Positions 1-8,637 of a stretch of 64,000 nucleotides of DNA are shown here, piece by piece (within the stretch, counting starts at the first letter, position 1; every line of letters begins with the position of its first letter). The DNA lies in assembly GCA_030652575.1 (NCBI GenBank), contig JAUSQI010000063.1, forward strand, positions 62,001 through 126,000, given 5' to 3'. Source of the stretch: Stagnimonas sp. (lineage in GTDB: Bacteria; Pseudomonadota; Gammaproteobacteria; Nevskiales; Nevskiaceae). The notes under the pieces were generated by a model that was not told where the DNA came from, made no database searches, and saw nothing but the letters and a program-made list of their open reading frames with translations. The position numbers were made by a program, and so were the translations under genes.

Positions 1-1872
1 TGGGCGCTGCTGCCCGAGGCCGATCTGCACTTCATGGGCTTTCTCGCCTTCTATGTCATCGGCGTGTCGCTCGGCATCATCCTGCACATCCCCGGCGGCG
101 TCGGCATCTTCGAGGCGATGATCCTGCTCGCCTACGGCGATTCGATTCCGCCCTCGCAGCTGGCCGGCGCGCTGGTGCTGTTCCGCGCCATCTACTATCT
201 CGCCCCGCTGGCACTGGCGGTGACGCTGCTGGTGCTGCGCGAATGGCGCGCCATCGCCCAGAGCCGCGCGCGCCAGAAGGCGGCCGAGCTGTCGCCGATG
301 TTCCTGGCCACGGCGACCATCACCGTTGGCATCATGCTGCTGGTCTCGGGTGTGACGCCCTCCACTGACGAAGCCACCGAGCTGCTGGCGCTGCACATCC
401 CGCTGGTGTTCGTCGAGAGCGCGCACTTCATCGGCAGCATCGCGGGCCTGGGTCTGTTGTTCGTTGCGCGCGGACTGATGCTGCGGCTCGACGCGGCCTG
501 GTGGGCAGCCCTCCTGCTTGCTGGCATCAGCTTCGTGTTCACGCTGCCCAAGGGCGTTGCCATCGGCGAGATGTGTGCGCTGGGTCTGTTGCTGATGCTG
601 CTGGTGGCCGGCCGCAAGGAGTTCGACCGCCGCGCCTCGCTGTTCGCGCAGCCGTTCTCGCCGCAGTGGCTGATGATGATCGGCACGGTGCTGGGTGCCG
701 TGACCTGGCTGATGTTCTTCGTCTATCGCGACGTGCCCTACGCCGACAACCTCTGGTGGCAGTTCGCCTTCGACGCCCATGCCCCGCGCGCCTTGCGCGT
801 GACGGTCGCCGCCGTGCTGCTGACATTCGGCTTCGCGCTCTGGCAGGCCTTTCGCCCCGCCTCGGGCGAGGCCCTGCCGGCCTTGTCGGATGATCTTTCG
901 CGCGCCTACGACATCATCCAGCGGCAGCCGCGCGCCGATGCACTGCTGGCGCTCAGCGGCGACAAGTCGCTGCTGTTCTCGGCCACCGGCAAGAGCTTCC
1001 TGATGTATGGCAAGCGCGGCCGCACCTGGGCTGCCTTGTTCGACCCGATCGGCCCCGAGCACGAATGGCCGGAGCTGATCTGGCGCTTCGTCGAGCACGC
1101 GCACGACCACGGTGGCCGCGCCTGTTTCTACCAGGCCAACAGCCGCACCATCCCGCTGTATCTGGATGTGGGCTTGTCCGCCCACAAACTCGGCGAATAC
1201 GCGATGGTGCCGCTGAAGGATTTCACCGTGCAGGGCAGCAAGCGCGCGCACCTGAGGCAGGCCGTCAACAAGGGCGAGCGCGATGGCCTGAGCTTCGAGG
1301 TGCTGCCGGCCTACGCCGGCGTCGAGCTGTTGCCGGAGCTGGAACGCATCTCCAACGCCTGGCTCGCCGAACACGCCACCCGCGAGAAGGGTTTTTCACT
1401 CGGCACCTTCGACCCCAAATATCTTGCCTGCACGCCGATTGCCGTGGTGCGCCTGCACGGCAAGCCGGTCGCCTTCGCCAACCTGATGACCACGCCGGAA
1501 CTGGCGGAGGCCACCATCGACCTCATGCGTTACACGCCCGATGCGCCGAAGGGCGTCATGGACTATCTCTTCGTCAAGCTCATGCTGCACTGCAAGGACT
1601 CGGGCTACGCGCAGTTCGGCCTCGGCATGGCGCCGATGTCCGGCATGAGCACCCACCACAAGGCACCGCACTGGCAGCGTCTGGGCAGGCTGATCTACCG
1701 CCACGGCGAGAATTTCTACAACTTCCGCGGCCTGCGCGCCTTCAAGCAGAAGTTCGACCCGGTGTGGGAGCCGCGCTATCTCTGCGCCGAGGGCGGCATA
1801 CAGCCGCTGATCGTGTTCACCGACATCGCTGCGCTGGTCAGCGGCGGCATCAAGGGTGTATTGACGAAATGA
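1..1872 (+). CDS. mprF: MprF-type phosphatidylglycerol lysyltransferase (5' end off window)
   Basis: The reading frame is open from base 1, so the gene is truncated by the window edge. The visible 623 residues carry several hydrophobic helices in the first half (to about residue 285) and then a soluble DUF2156-type domain with family signatures such as SLLFSATGKSFLMYGKRG, STHHKAPHW and FYNFRGLRAFKQKFDP near the end. MprF proteins use aminoacyl-tRNA (usually Lys-tRNA) to aminoacylate phosphatidylglycerol and flip the product, reducing surface negative charge and raising resistance to cationic peptides. The stop overlaps the next start (ATGA), coupling it to an AcvB-like gene; this lpiA/mprF-acvB pairing is known from Agrobacterium and relatives. 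The exact amino acid transferred cannot be read from sequence. Confidence 0.9.
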   Translation, partial: WALLPEADLHFMGFLAFYVIGVSLGIILHIPGGVGIFEAMILLAYGDSIPPSQLAGALVLFRAIYYLAPLALAVTLLVLREWRAIAQSRARQKAAELSPMFLATATITVGIMLLVSGVTPSTDEATELLALHIPLVFVESAHFIGSIAGLGLLFVARGLMLRLDAAWWAALLLAGISFVFTLPKGVAIGEMCALGLLLMLLVAGRKEFDRRASLFAQPFSPQWLMMIGTVLGAVTWLMFFVYRDVPYADNLWWQFAFDAHAPRALRVTVAAVLLTFGFALWQAFRPASGEALPALSDDLSRAYDIIQRQPRADALLALSGDKSLLFSATGKSFLMYGKRGRTWAALFDPIGPEHEWPELIWRFVEHAHDHGGRACFYQANSRTIPLYLDVGLSAHKLGEYAMVPLKDFTVQGSKRAHLRQAVNKGERDGLSFEVLPAYAGVELLPELERISNAWLAEHATREKGFSLGTFDPKYLACTPIAVVRLHGKPVAFANLMTTPELAEATIDLMRYTPDAPKGVMDYLFVKLMLHCKDSGYAQFGLGMAPMSGMSTHHKAPHWQRLGRLIYRHGENFYNFRGLRAFKQKFDPVWEPRYLCAEGGIQPLIVFTDIAALVSGGIKGVLTK

Positions 1873-3350
1873 GTCATCCAATTCGCTGCACGGCACTGCT
1901 GCTGGCCGCACTGCTGTCCACTGCCGCCATCGCCAAACCGGCTGCGACCAAGAAAGCACCAGCTCACCCCGCCGCCGTTGCCAATCCGCAGGTGCTGGAT
2001 CACGGCCGTTTCGAGAAGCTGCGGCTCTACCTGCCGGCCGGCACGCCCAGGAATGTGGTGCTGTTTCTCTCTGGCGACAGCGGCTGGCAGCGCCAGGAGC
2101 AGAAGCAGGCGGAGGCACTGATGGCCGAGGGCGCAGTCGTCGTCGGCATCGACAGCGTGCAGTTCATGGCCGCACTCGAAGCCGACGGCGGCGAATGCGT
2201 GTTCCCGGACGGCGATCTCGAAAACCTCTCGCACTTCGTGCAGGCCTACGCCAAGTTGAACAGCTATCGCGCACCGATCATCGGCGGCTATTCGGCCGGC
2301 GCCACGCTCGCCTACGCGACGCTGGCACAGGCACCGACCGGCACGTTTTCAGCAGGGCTAGTCACCGGTTTTTGCCCTGACCTCGACCTGAAAAAACCGA
2401 TCTGCCCCGGCGATGGCCTGGCCTACAAGCCACTGCCGGCCATCAACGGCGTCAGCAAGGGTGTGGACTACCTCGCGCGCCGCAACCTCGCCGTGCCTTT
2501 CGTGGCCCTGCTCGGCGACCGCGACCCGGTCTGCGATGCCGAGAGCACGCAGGCCTTCATCAGCCAGATGCCCGCCGCACGCCAAAAGCTGCTGCGCGGC
2601 GTCGCTCACGACTACGGCGATGACGCGCGCGCGCGCGCCGCACTCGCCGCCGCCTTCAGCTCGCTCAGCGCCGCGCAAAAGGCGACGGTGCCGCCAGCGC
2701 CCGCTGACCTCGGCGACCTGCCGGTGATCGAGGAGCCCGCCGACAAGGGCAGCCCGGCCAACGAACCGTATCTCGCCATTTTCTGGAGCGGCGACGGCGG
2801 CTGGGCCGGCATCGACAAGGAGGTCTCCGACGCGCTCAACGCCAAGGGCATCCCGGTGGTGGGTGTGGATTCGCTGCGCTACTTCTGGACCGCCCGCACG
2901 CCCGAGGGCATTGCGCGCGACATCGAGCAGATCGCCCAACATTACCTGACGGCCTGGAAGAAACAGAAGGTGATTCTGATCGGCTACTCGCAGGGCGCGG
3001 ACATCCTGCCGTTCGCCGTCAACCAGCTGAAGCCTGCGTTGCGCTCACAGCTTGCACTCGTCGCGGCGATGGGTTTATCCGACCACGCCGTGTTCGAGTT
3101 TCAACTCGGCAACTGGGTGGCTGACAACAACGACGGCCCCGAGACACTGCCCGAAGTCGCCAAGATCAAGGACCTGCCGTTTCTCTGTGTTTACGGTGAG
3201 GAAGAGGAAGACAGCATCTGCCCCAAGCTGCCCGCGGGCGGCAGCGCCACCGCCGTGAAGATGGCGGGCGGGCATCATTTCGACGGCGCTTACGAGCAGT
3301 TGGCGAGCGCCATCGTTTCGGCCATACCCACTAAAAAAAGCGGGCCGTGA
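1869..3350 (+). CDS. acvB: AcvB/VirJ-family periplasmic lysyl-phosphatidylglycerol hydrolase
   Basis: Encodes 493 residues beginning with a clear signal peptide (hydrophobic stretch ending AAIAKP), so it acts in the periplasm. Two alpha/beta-hydrolase-like halves are visible: the N-terminal half has GGYSAGA and the C-terminal half has IGYSQGAD, the VirJ nucleophile-elbow motif, with FWSGDGGW marking the start of the second domain. In Agrobacterium AcvB hydrolyses lysyl-phosphatidylglycerol made by the mprF homologue; the ATGA overlap with the upstream mprF gene supports the same synthesis/turnover pair here. The start was chosen for the overlap and because it gives a complete signal peptide. 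The length matches two-domain AcvB rather than the shorter VirJ. Confidence 0.88.
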   Translation: MSHPIRCTALLLAALLSTAAIAKPAATKKAPAHPAAVANPQVLDHGRFEKLRLYLPAGTPRNVVLFLSGDSGWQRQEQKQAEALMAEGAVVVGIDSVQFMAALEADGGECVFPDGDLENLSHFVQAYAKLNSYRAPIIGGYSAGATLAYATLAQAPTGTFSAGLVTGFCPDLDLKKPICPGDGLAYKPLPAINGVSKGVDYLARRNLAVPFVALLGDRDPVCDAESTQAFISQMPAARQKLLRGVAHDYGDDARARAALAAAFSSLSAAQKATVPPAPADLGDLPVIEEPADKGSPANEPYLAIFWSGDGGWAGIDKEVSDALNAKGIPVVGVDSLRYFWTARTPEGIARDIEQIAQHYLTAWKKQKVILIGYSQGADILPFAVNQLKPALRSQLALVAAMGLSDHAVFEFQLGNWVADNNDGPETLPEVAKIKDLPFLCVYGEEEEDSICPKLPAGGSATAVKMAGGHHFDGAYEQLASAIVSAIPTKKSGP

Positions 3351-3793
3351 CGGTGAAGATTGATTGGCTCGGTTTGCGCATCGGGGCTTATGGCGCAGCG
3401 GCTGCCCTTGCGGTGCTGACCTTGTTCTTTGGCGGCCTGATGTTGCTGCTTCAGCTTGATCGCTGCGGCAACAGTTTGATGAGCGAAGTGTTGTCGCCCG
3501 ACGGCAAACAGAAAGTGTCCGTCTTTGCGCGCAACTGCTCACCCACAGTCACGGGCAGCATTCAGGCTTCGATTCTCCGCACCGGTCAGAGCATCGACGA
3601 TCAAGAGGGCACGCTGCTGATTGCCGTGCCCAAAAACACACTGAGCTCCTGGGCCTCTCAAACCGCCGCAGTTGATTTTGTCTGGGTTGATGAGCAATCA
3701 CTGATCGTCAGGCATGCCAGCACCCTCACTTTGAACAAGGCCGTCAGCAAATCACATGGCGTCAAGGTGGAGTATCTGGCGATTGCGCCTTGA
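3347..3793 (+). CDS. Small membrane-anchored hypothetical protein
   Basis: A 148-residue protein starting at a GTG that overlaps the stop of acvB (GTGA); a second in-frame GTG lies two codons later. One transmembrane helix spans about residues 12-37, followed by a roughly 110-residue soluble part beginning EVLSPDGKQKVSVFARNC, which resembles small exported proteins of unknown function whose soluble part opens with a similar SPDG-type stretch. There are two Cys in the soluble part. I do not recognise an assigned function. The overlap makes it the third gene of the mprF-acvB operon, so a role at the membrane alongside lipid aminoacylation is an inference from position only. Confidence 0.7.
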   Translation: MTVKIDWLGLRIGAYGAAAALAVLTLFFGGLMLLLQLDRCGNSLMSEVLSPDGKQKVSVFARNCSPTVTGSIQASILRTGQSIDDQEGTLLIAVPKNTLSSWASQTAAVDFVWVDEQSLIVRHASTLTLNKAVSKSHGVKVEYLAIAP

Positions 3794-3802
3794 GGCAGGC
3801 GC

Positions 3803-5527
3803 TCAGCTCGGAATCTTCAGCTTCATCCCCGCCCGGATCACGCCGGACTTGGAAAGATTGTTGTGCTGCTTGAGCTGCGCGACGCTGACGTTGTACTTGG
3901 CGGCGATGCCGGAGAGCGTCTGGCCCGAAGTCACCTTGTGGGTGCGTGCCGTTGCAACAGCCTTGGCTGATTTGCCGGGCTTGTCGGCTTTGGGCTTCTT
4001 GTTGGCAGGCGTCTCCGAGCGCACGTTGCTCATGTCGGCGGCATCTGCCACCACGGTGTCCGCCGGCTCGTTGTCGCCGTTGTTGGGGATGCGGATCACC
4101 TTACCGGCGGCGAGCTTGCCCTTCTTCAAGCCGTTCATGCTGCGCAGGCCGGATTCGCTGACGCCGTAGCGCTGCGCGATGGTGGCGAGGCTCTCGCCCT
4201 TCTTTACCTTGTAGCTGAAGTGCGTTTGCCGCTGTTTTGAAAACGTTTCGCCGTTGCCCAGACGCGAATACGCCACGTTGAAGGCCGCGGCCTGCCCTGC
4301 GGGCAAACGGATGGTGTCGCCGGCCGGCACGTAGAGCCGCCCGCTCACCACGGTGTCGTGGTACGAGGGGTTCAGCTCGCGGAAGCTCTCGGCATCGATG
4401 CCGGCGGTTTGCACCAGCGTGCGATACGGCGTGTAGCGCTCGACGGTGACCGTCTCGAACCGCACCGGGGCCTTGCGCTGCACCTCGCCGAAGTACTTGC
4501 GGTAATCGCGCTCGACATCGGTGGCGGCCAGGAACTCCGCATAGAAATTGCGCGAGGCAAAGCCAAAGCGTGGGCCGTTGAAGCGCTTGACCATGTCATC
4601 CAGCGAATCGCCGTTGACCTCTTTCAGCGCACGCGCCACGCCGCCGCGGCCGTAGTTGTAGGCGGTGAGTGCGAGCGGCCAGCTGCCCAGGTGGTCGTAG
4701 TCGTCCTTCAGGTGCGCGGCGGCAGCGCGGGTGGAGGTCCAGGGGTCACGACGCTCGTCGGCGATCTGGTTGTGGCGCATGTACATCTTTGCCGACGAGG
4801 GCATGAACTGCCACAGCCCGGCAGCGGCCACCTTGGAGTAGGCGTTGATGTTGAAGCTCGACTCGACGATGGGCAGGCGCGTCAGCAGGCGCGGCAAGCC
4901 GGCGTCGGCAAAGATGCGCTCCATCTCGGGCAGGTACTGGCCGGAGATCTCTATGGCCAGCCGCGTGCGCTCCTGCAGGCCGCGCTGGGTGCGGATGTTG
5001 CTGGCGGCATCGGCCAGCGCGTCCTCATCACCCGAGAACAGGGCGGCGAGGCGACGCTGCTCACTGTTCATCTGCTCCGGCATGTTCACCAGCTCGGCGG
5101 TCTGCCGCAGCAGCACGGCCATGCGCGCCTTGGTGGCGTCTTCCTGCTCGTTTTTCAGTCGCGCCAGCTGCGCCTTGGGCAGCGTGTCCACATCGGCGCG
5201 GAAGTCGAGCACGGTGTAGATGCGGTCGGGCTTGCGGATGTCGTGGATCGCACTCTGGTGCTCGGAGTACTCGCCGAACACGCGGCGCCAGAAACGGATG
5301 TTGCCCTTGAGCACCGCCGGCCGGTCGAACAGCTTGCGCTCCTTCGCGAGTCTGTCGCTGGACTCGGCTTCGGCACCGGCCTCGTCGGCGGCGTCGATGA
5401 CCGCGGCCACCGGCTGGGTGATGGCTTCGAGCGTGGGCGTAGCGGTGGCGGCGGGAGACTGCGCGGCACTGGTGGCAACCCACCCAGCAAGGAAAACCGC
5501 AAGGCACAGCGAGTGGATCTGGGGCAT
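3803..5527 (-). CDS. mltD: Membrane-bound lytic murein transglycosylase D-like, LysM repeats
   Basis: Encodes 574 residues from the ATG at 5527, which places a signal peptide (LCLAVFLAGWVATSAAQ) at the N-terminus; the frame stays open upstream but without signal features. The SLT catalytic domain contains the glutamate in VESSFNINAYS, the AAAGLWQFMPSSA stretch and the ALTAYNYGRGG motif, as in family 1 lytic transglycosylases that cleave peptidoglycan to 1,6-anhydromuropeptides. Two LysM repeats follow at the C-terminus (KVKKGESLATIAQRYGVS and HKVTSGQTLSGIAAKYNVS), separated by a Lys-rich linker. No lipobox Cys is evident near the cleavage site, so this copy may be periplasmic rather than lipid-anchored. 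It is convergent with the upstream acvB operon. Confidence 0.9.
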   Translation of the reverse strand: MPQIHSLCLAVFLAGWVATSAAQSPAATATPTLEAITQPVAAVIDAADEAGAEAESSDRLAKERKLFDRPAVLKGNIRFWRRVFGEYSEHQSAIHDIRKPDRIYTVLDFRADVDTLPKAQLARLKNEQEDATKARMAVLLRQTAELVNMPEQMNSEQRRLAALFSGDEDALADAASNIRTQRGLQERTRLAIEISGQYLPEMERIFADAGLPRLLTRLPIVESSFNINAYSKVAAAGLWQFMPSSAKMYMRHNQIADERRDPWTSTRAAAAHLKDDYDHLGSWPLALTAYNYGRGGVARALKEVNGDSLDDMVKRFNGPRFGFASRNFYAEFLAATDVERDYRKYFGEVQRKAPVRFETVTVERYTPYRTLVQTAGIDAESFRELNPSYHDTVVSGRLYVPAGDTIRLPAGQAAAFNVAYSRLGNGETFSKQRQTHFSYKVKKGESLATIAQRYGVSESGLRSMNGLKKGKLAAGKVIRIPNNGDNEPADTVVADAADMSNVRSETPANKKPKADKPGKSAKAVATARTHKVTSGQTLSGIAAKYNVSVAQLKQHNNLSKSGVIRAGMKLKIPS

Positions 5528-5654
5528 CGGGCGACGACAGGTGAAGGCATGGGGTAGCGCAAGCCAGATGCTAGCCGCCAGCGCCCGGTGCGGCAATCGC
5601 AAAACCCCGGCGTTTGGCGGCACACTGCGCGGCAAAATCCGTTCAGGACGCACC

Positions 5655-6092
5655 ATGACCGCCGACACCCTCTGCCTGCTCGCCGCCGGCCTGTTCTTCA
5701 TGACCGGCCTGCTCACGGGCCTGTGGAAATACCTCTGCATCGCCCGATCACCGGAGGCCGTAGCACCCGTCTACGTCGACATCGCCCACCGCACCAGCCT
5801 GATGTATTCGTTCAGCGCGCTGGTGCTGCGCGCCTTCGTGCCGTATTCGCCGCTGGATGCCACCGGCACGCTCATCGCCACCGCAGCCCCCTTGCTGTTC
5901 TTTGCCTTCGCCATCAGCACCTACGTGCTGCACGGCCTGCTGCGCGACACCGACAACCAGCTGCGCGCGCCGCACCGCCTCGGCAAGGCGACCCTGCCGG
6001 GCGTGCTGCTGCACGGCTTCATGTGGGCGCTCGCCATTGCCGAGATCGGCGGCTTCGGGATTCTGCTGTGGGGCTTCTTGCGCGGGCTGTAG
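5655..6092 (+). CDS. Small integral membrane protein, unknown function
   Basis: Encodes 145 residues with about four hydrophobic helices (near residues 5-25, 48-62, 75-95 and 118-142). The ATG is preceded by AGGA at a six-base spacing, which fixes the start inside a longer open frame. It contains HRTSLMYSFSALVLR between helices one and two, a pattern seen in uncharacterised proteobacterial membrane proteins. It diverges from the mltD-like gene across a 127-base intergenic region and converges with the receptor gene downstream. No catalytic motif is visible and no function is assigned. Confidence 0.75.
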   Translation: MTADTLCLLAAGLFFMTGLLTGLWKYLCIARSPEAVAPVYVDIAHRTSLMYSFSALVLRAFVPYSPLDATGTLIATAAPLLFFAFAISTYVLHGLLRDTDNQLRAPHRLGKATLPGVLLHGFMWALAIAEIGGFGILLWGFLRGL

Positions 6093-6101
6093 CGCACGTC
6101 T

Positions 6102-8243
6102 TTACCAGCGATACACCACGCGCCCCACCACGCTGCGGCGCGGGCCGTAGAAGCAATCGCCGCGCGAGAGGCAGGTCGCGACGTAGGTTTTGTCTTCGAG
6201 ATTGGCGGCGTTGACGCCCAGCGTCCACGCGCCGCGGGTGTAGCCGACGGCGGCGTCGATCAGCGCCAGATCGGGTGTCACCAGTGCGCCGGTCTCGTCG
6301 GTGGTCTGGCCGATGTAGCGCAGGCCACCACCCAGGTTGAAGCCCGGGATTTCCAGCAGCGAGAACTTGTAGCTGCCCCACACCGAGGCCTGGTGCAGCG
6401 GCAGGCCGGCAACCAGACTGCCGTCCGAAACGGTGACGTCGGTGTAGGTATAGCTGCCGGTCACATTGAGGTCGCGTGCGATCTGCGCGCTGGCTTCCAG
6501 TTCCGCTCCGCGACTCTTGGCATCGCCGCGCTGGATGGAATTGAACGGCTCGGTCGGGTCGGGGCTCAAGCGGTTCTGCTCGCGCACATCGAACAGCGTG
6601 GCGGTGATGAGCGACTTGCTGCCGGCGGGCTGCACCTTCACGCCGAACTCCGTCTGCTTGCCGCGCAGCGGCTTGTAGGGGTTGCCGAAGAAATCCGTGT
6701 AGGTGAAGGGCTGGAACGATTCGCTGTAGCTCAGGTACGGATGCACGCCGCTGGCGAAGCGGTACATCACGCCTGCCCGCGCGGTGGTGGCGCTGTCCTT
6801 GATCTTGTCGCTGCCTTCCACCTCGGTCGTCGCGCGGTCGCGGCGCACGCCCAGCGTGCCGACCCAGCGCGGGCCGCCAGAATGATCCAGTTCGAGCTGG
6901 TCTTGCAGATACACGCCCGCCTGCGTCGTCGCCGTGCCGGGCACCGCCATGACTTCAGGCACGGTGAAGTTGCCGTAGACCGGCGCGTAGAGATCGAACG
7001 GTGAGGCCTCGAAGCCATTGCCCCGCGCGCTGTCGTTGTCGCTGCGCGACACATCCACGCCCGCCAGCAGGCGGTGGCTCAGGCCGGCGAAGTGAAAGCG
7101 CGCCTCGGCGCGGCTGTCGCTGACCAGCACCTTGCTCTTGTCCTGCCCGATGTAGCTGTAGCGTGCGACCGTGCGGCGGTCGGCATCGAGAAAGGGATTG
7201 TCGGGATTGCTGAAGACATCCGGGTAGAGCGTGCGGTAGTCGACGTTGCCGGTGCTGTAGCGCAGGTTCTGCGCGACGCTCCAGGTCTTGTCGAAGCGAT
7301 GCTCGAACAGCGACGTCACGCTCTGCTGCTCGCTGATGTAGGCATCGAAGCCCGGCTCGCTGGGGAACAGCGAGGTGGGGATGCGACCGTTGGGATTGGG
7401 CAGCAGCGTGCCCTCGTGCGGCAGGAAGTTGAGGGTGGTGCTGCCGCCATCGCGCTGCGTGCTGCCGATCACCGTCCAGCGGGTGTCGGCACTCGGCTGC
7501 CAGCACAGCGAGGGCTGCAACAGGCGGCGGTCGTTGTTGGAGAAATCGAGCTGCGCATCGGCTTCGCGCGCGAGCCCGACCAGGCGGTAGCTCCACACGC
7601 CGTTCTTGCTGAGCGGCCCGGTGAAATCGAAGGCGAGCTGCTGGCGGGCGTAGTTGCCGAGCTGCAATTCCACCTCGTGCCTGGGCGTGCTCAGCGGACG
7701 CTTGGAGACGAGGCTGATGAGCCCGCCGGTGGTGCCCTGCCCGAACAGCACCGAGGCCGGGCCGCGCACCACTTCCAGGCGCTCCAGCGTGTAGGGATCG
7801 GTGCGGCCGACGCTGAAGAAGCCGAAGTACTGGCGCAGGCCATCGAGATACTGCGTGAAGCTGGTGCCGCGGATGAAGGCATCATCGCTGCGGCTGTCGA
7901 TACCGTAGGCGTCAGAGCGAACCCCGGCGGAATAGCGCAGCGCATCCTGCACGCTGAGCACGCCCTGGGCATCGAGCTGCTCGCGGTTGATGACCGAAAC
8001 CGCCTGCTGGGTATCCATCAGCGGCGTGTCGGTCTTGGTGCCGCTCACGCTGCTGGTTTCGATGTAGCTGGTGTTGCGTTCGCCGGTGACGACGACCGGT
8101 GCCAGCGTGACCGGGCTGGCTGGTTCCGCCGTCCGGGGCGGGGTTTCGGCTTCGGCAGCGATCTGCGCGTGGGCAGGCAGGGTGGCTATCAAGCCGATAG
8201 CGAGCGCCCGGCAGCGGGCACGAATGACAGGTAATGCAGACAC
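6102..8243 (-). CDS. TonB-dependent siderophore receptor
   Basis: Encodes 713 residues with a signal peptide ending LPAHA, a TonB-box-like stretch (LAPVVVTGE), and a plug domain with siderophore-receptor signatures DTQQAVSVI, DALRYSAGVRS, FIRGTSF and RLEVVRGPASVLFGQ. A 22-strand-type barrel ends in a C-terminal aromatic (VVYRW). There is no N-terminal STN signalling domain. It would import ferric siderophore across the outer membrane using TonB energy. The start is GTG with GGAG seven bases upstream, and that GGAG abuts a hairpin (8252-8275). A terminator-like hairpin separates it from the upstream operon, so its expression may be independent or attenuated. It differs from the four receptors further upstream, which share an N-terminal IPVQ motif that this one lacks. 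Confidence 0.92.
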   Translation of the reverse strand: MSALPVIRARCRALAIGLIATLPAHAQIAAEAETPPRTAEPASPVTLAPVVVTGERNTSYIETSSVSGTKTDTPLMDTQQAVSVINREQLDAQGVLSVQDALRYSAGVRSDAYGIDSRSDDAFIRGTSFTQYLDGLRQYFGFFSVGRTDPYTLERLEVVRGPASVLFGQGTTGGLISLVSKRPLSTPRHEVELQLGNYARQQLAFDFTGPLSKNGVWSYRLVGLAREADAQLDFSNNDRRLLQPSLCWQPSADTRWTVIGSTQRDGGSTTLNFLPHEGTLLPNPNGRIPTSLFPSEPGFDAYISEQQSVTSLFEHRFDKTWSVAQNLRYSTGNVDYRTLYPDVFSNPDNPFLDADRRTVARYSYIGQDKSKVLVSDSRAEARFHFAGLSHRLLAGVDVSRSDNDSARGNGFEASPFDLYAPVYGNFTVPEVMAVPGTATTQAGVYLQDQLELDHSGGPRWVGTLGVRRDRATTEVEGSDKIKDSATTARAGVMYRFASGVHPYLSYSESFQPFTYTDFFGNPYKPLRGKQTEFGVKVQPAGSKSLITATLFDVREQNRLSPDPTEPFNSIQRGDAKSRGAELEASAQIARDLNVTGSYTYTDVTVSDGSLVAGLPLHQASVWGSYKFSLLEIPGFNLGGGLRYIGQTTDETGALVTPDLALIDAAVGYTRGAWTLGVNAANLEDKTYVATCLSRGDCFYGPRRSVVGRVVYRW

Positions 8244-8251
8244 GGCAATCT

Positions 8252-8275
8252 CCGAAAGTGGGGGCTAGCTTTCGG
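8252..8275 (-). promoter_or_regulatory. Hairpin abutting the Shine-Dalgarno of the siderophore receptor
   Basis: A perfect seven-base inverted repeat (CCGAAAG and CTTTCGG, ten-base loop) lies just upstream of the GTG start of the receptor gene. The 3' arm includes the first GG of the GGAG ribosome-binding site, so folding could limit translation. This is visible in the sequence; any regulatory role is inference. Confidence 0.4.
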
Positions 8276-8289
8276 CTTGCTGTGGGGTC

Positions 8290-8314
8290 AAAAACCGGCA
8301 CGTCCCTGTGCCGG
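8290..8314 (-). terminator. Rho-independent terminator at the end of the uptake operon
   Basis: Read on the minus strand, a seven-base GC-rich stem (CCGGCAC/GTGCCGG, six-base loop) is followed directly by TTTTT. It lies about 50 bases after the stop of the last small membrane protein gene and about 50 bases before the start of the next receptor gene, so it either ends the operon or acts as an attenuator for that receptor. Confidence 0.7.
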
Positions 8315-8361
8315 ACATCAAACTTTTTCGGGTCCTCCCCGCAGGGTGGCGACCCTTCGAC

Positions 8362-8637
8362 TCAACGGCGCGCGGCCAGGAGCTGCACCAGCAGCCAGCC
8401 CAGCGCTGCCAGGCCACCAAGCCAGATCAGGAAGGCCGGCCAGTAGCCGAGGCCGATCAGAATCGCGCCCGGCAGCAGCACCACGGCGGCGAGAGCCTGG
8501 CGTGTGCGGCTGGCATGCGGCGCGACGGCGCTGGCCGTGATCGAGCGCAGCCGCTTGGGGTCGCGCCGCGCGAGCAGCACCAGCGGCAACAGGCTGGCGA
8601 CGAGCGCCAGCGTCACGGCGATGGCGGTCAGGCTCAT
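8362..8637 (-). CDS. Small two-to-three-helix membrane protein
   Basis: Encodes 91 residues, nearly all hydrophobic, with helices near residues 3-23, 48-66 and 68-88 and a short Arg/Lys-rich loop (RRDPKRLR) between the first two. The ATG overlaps the stop of the PepSY gene (ATGA), so it is translationally coupled to it. Small hydrophobic partners like this are often found after PepSY-domain iron-regulated membrane proteins. No function is assigned; association with iron uptake is inferred from the operon. Confidence 0.7.
   Translation of the reverse strand: MSLTAIAVTLALVASLLPLVLLARRDPKRLRSITASAVAPHASRTRQALAAVVLLPGAILIGLGYWPAFLIWLGGLAALGWLLVQLLAARR

Noticed and set aside
4358-5557. 399-codon plus-strand frame opposite the lytic transglycosylase
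   Set aside because: It has no signature and is antisense to a clear SLT/LysM protein; composition is that of a GC shadow.
8244-8361. Possible riboswitch (for example cobalamin) before the siderophore receptor
   Set aside because: The region is too short and lacks the conserved cobalamin box. Two simple hairpins explain the structure.
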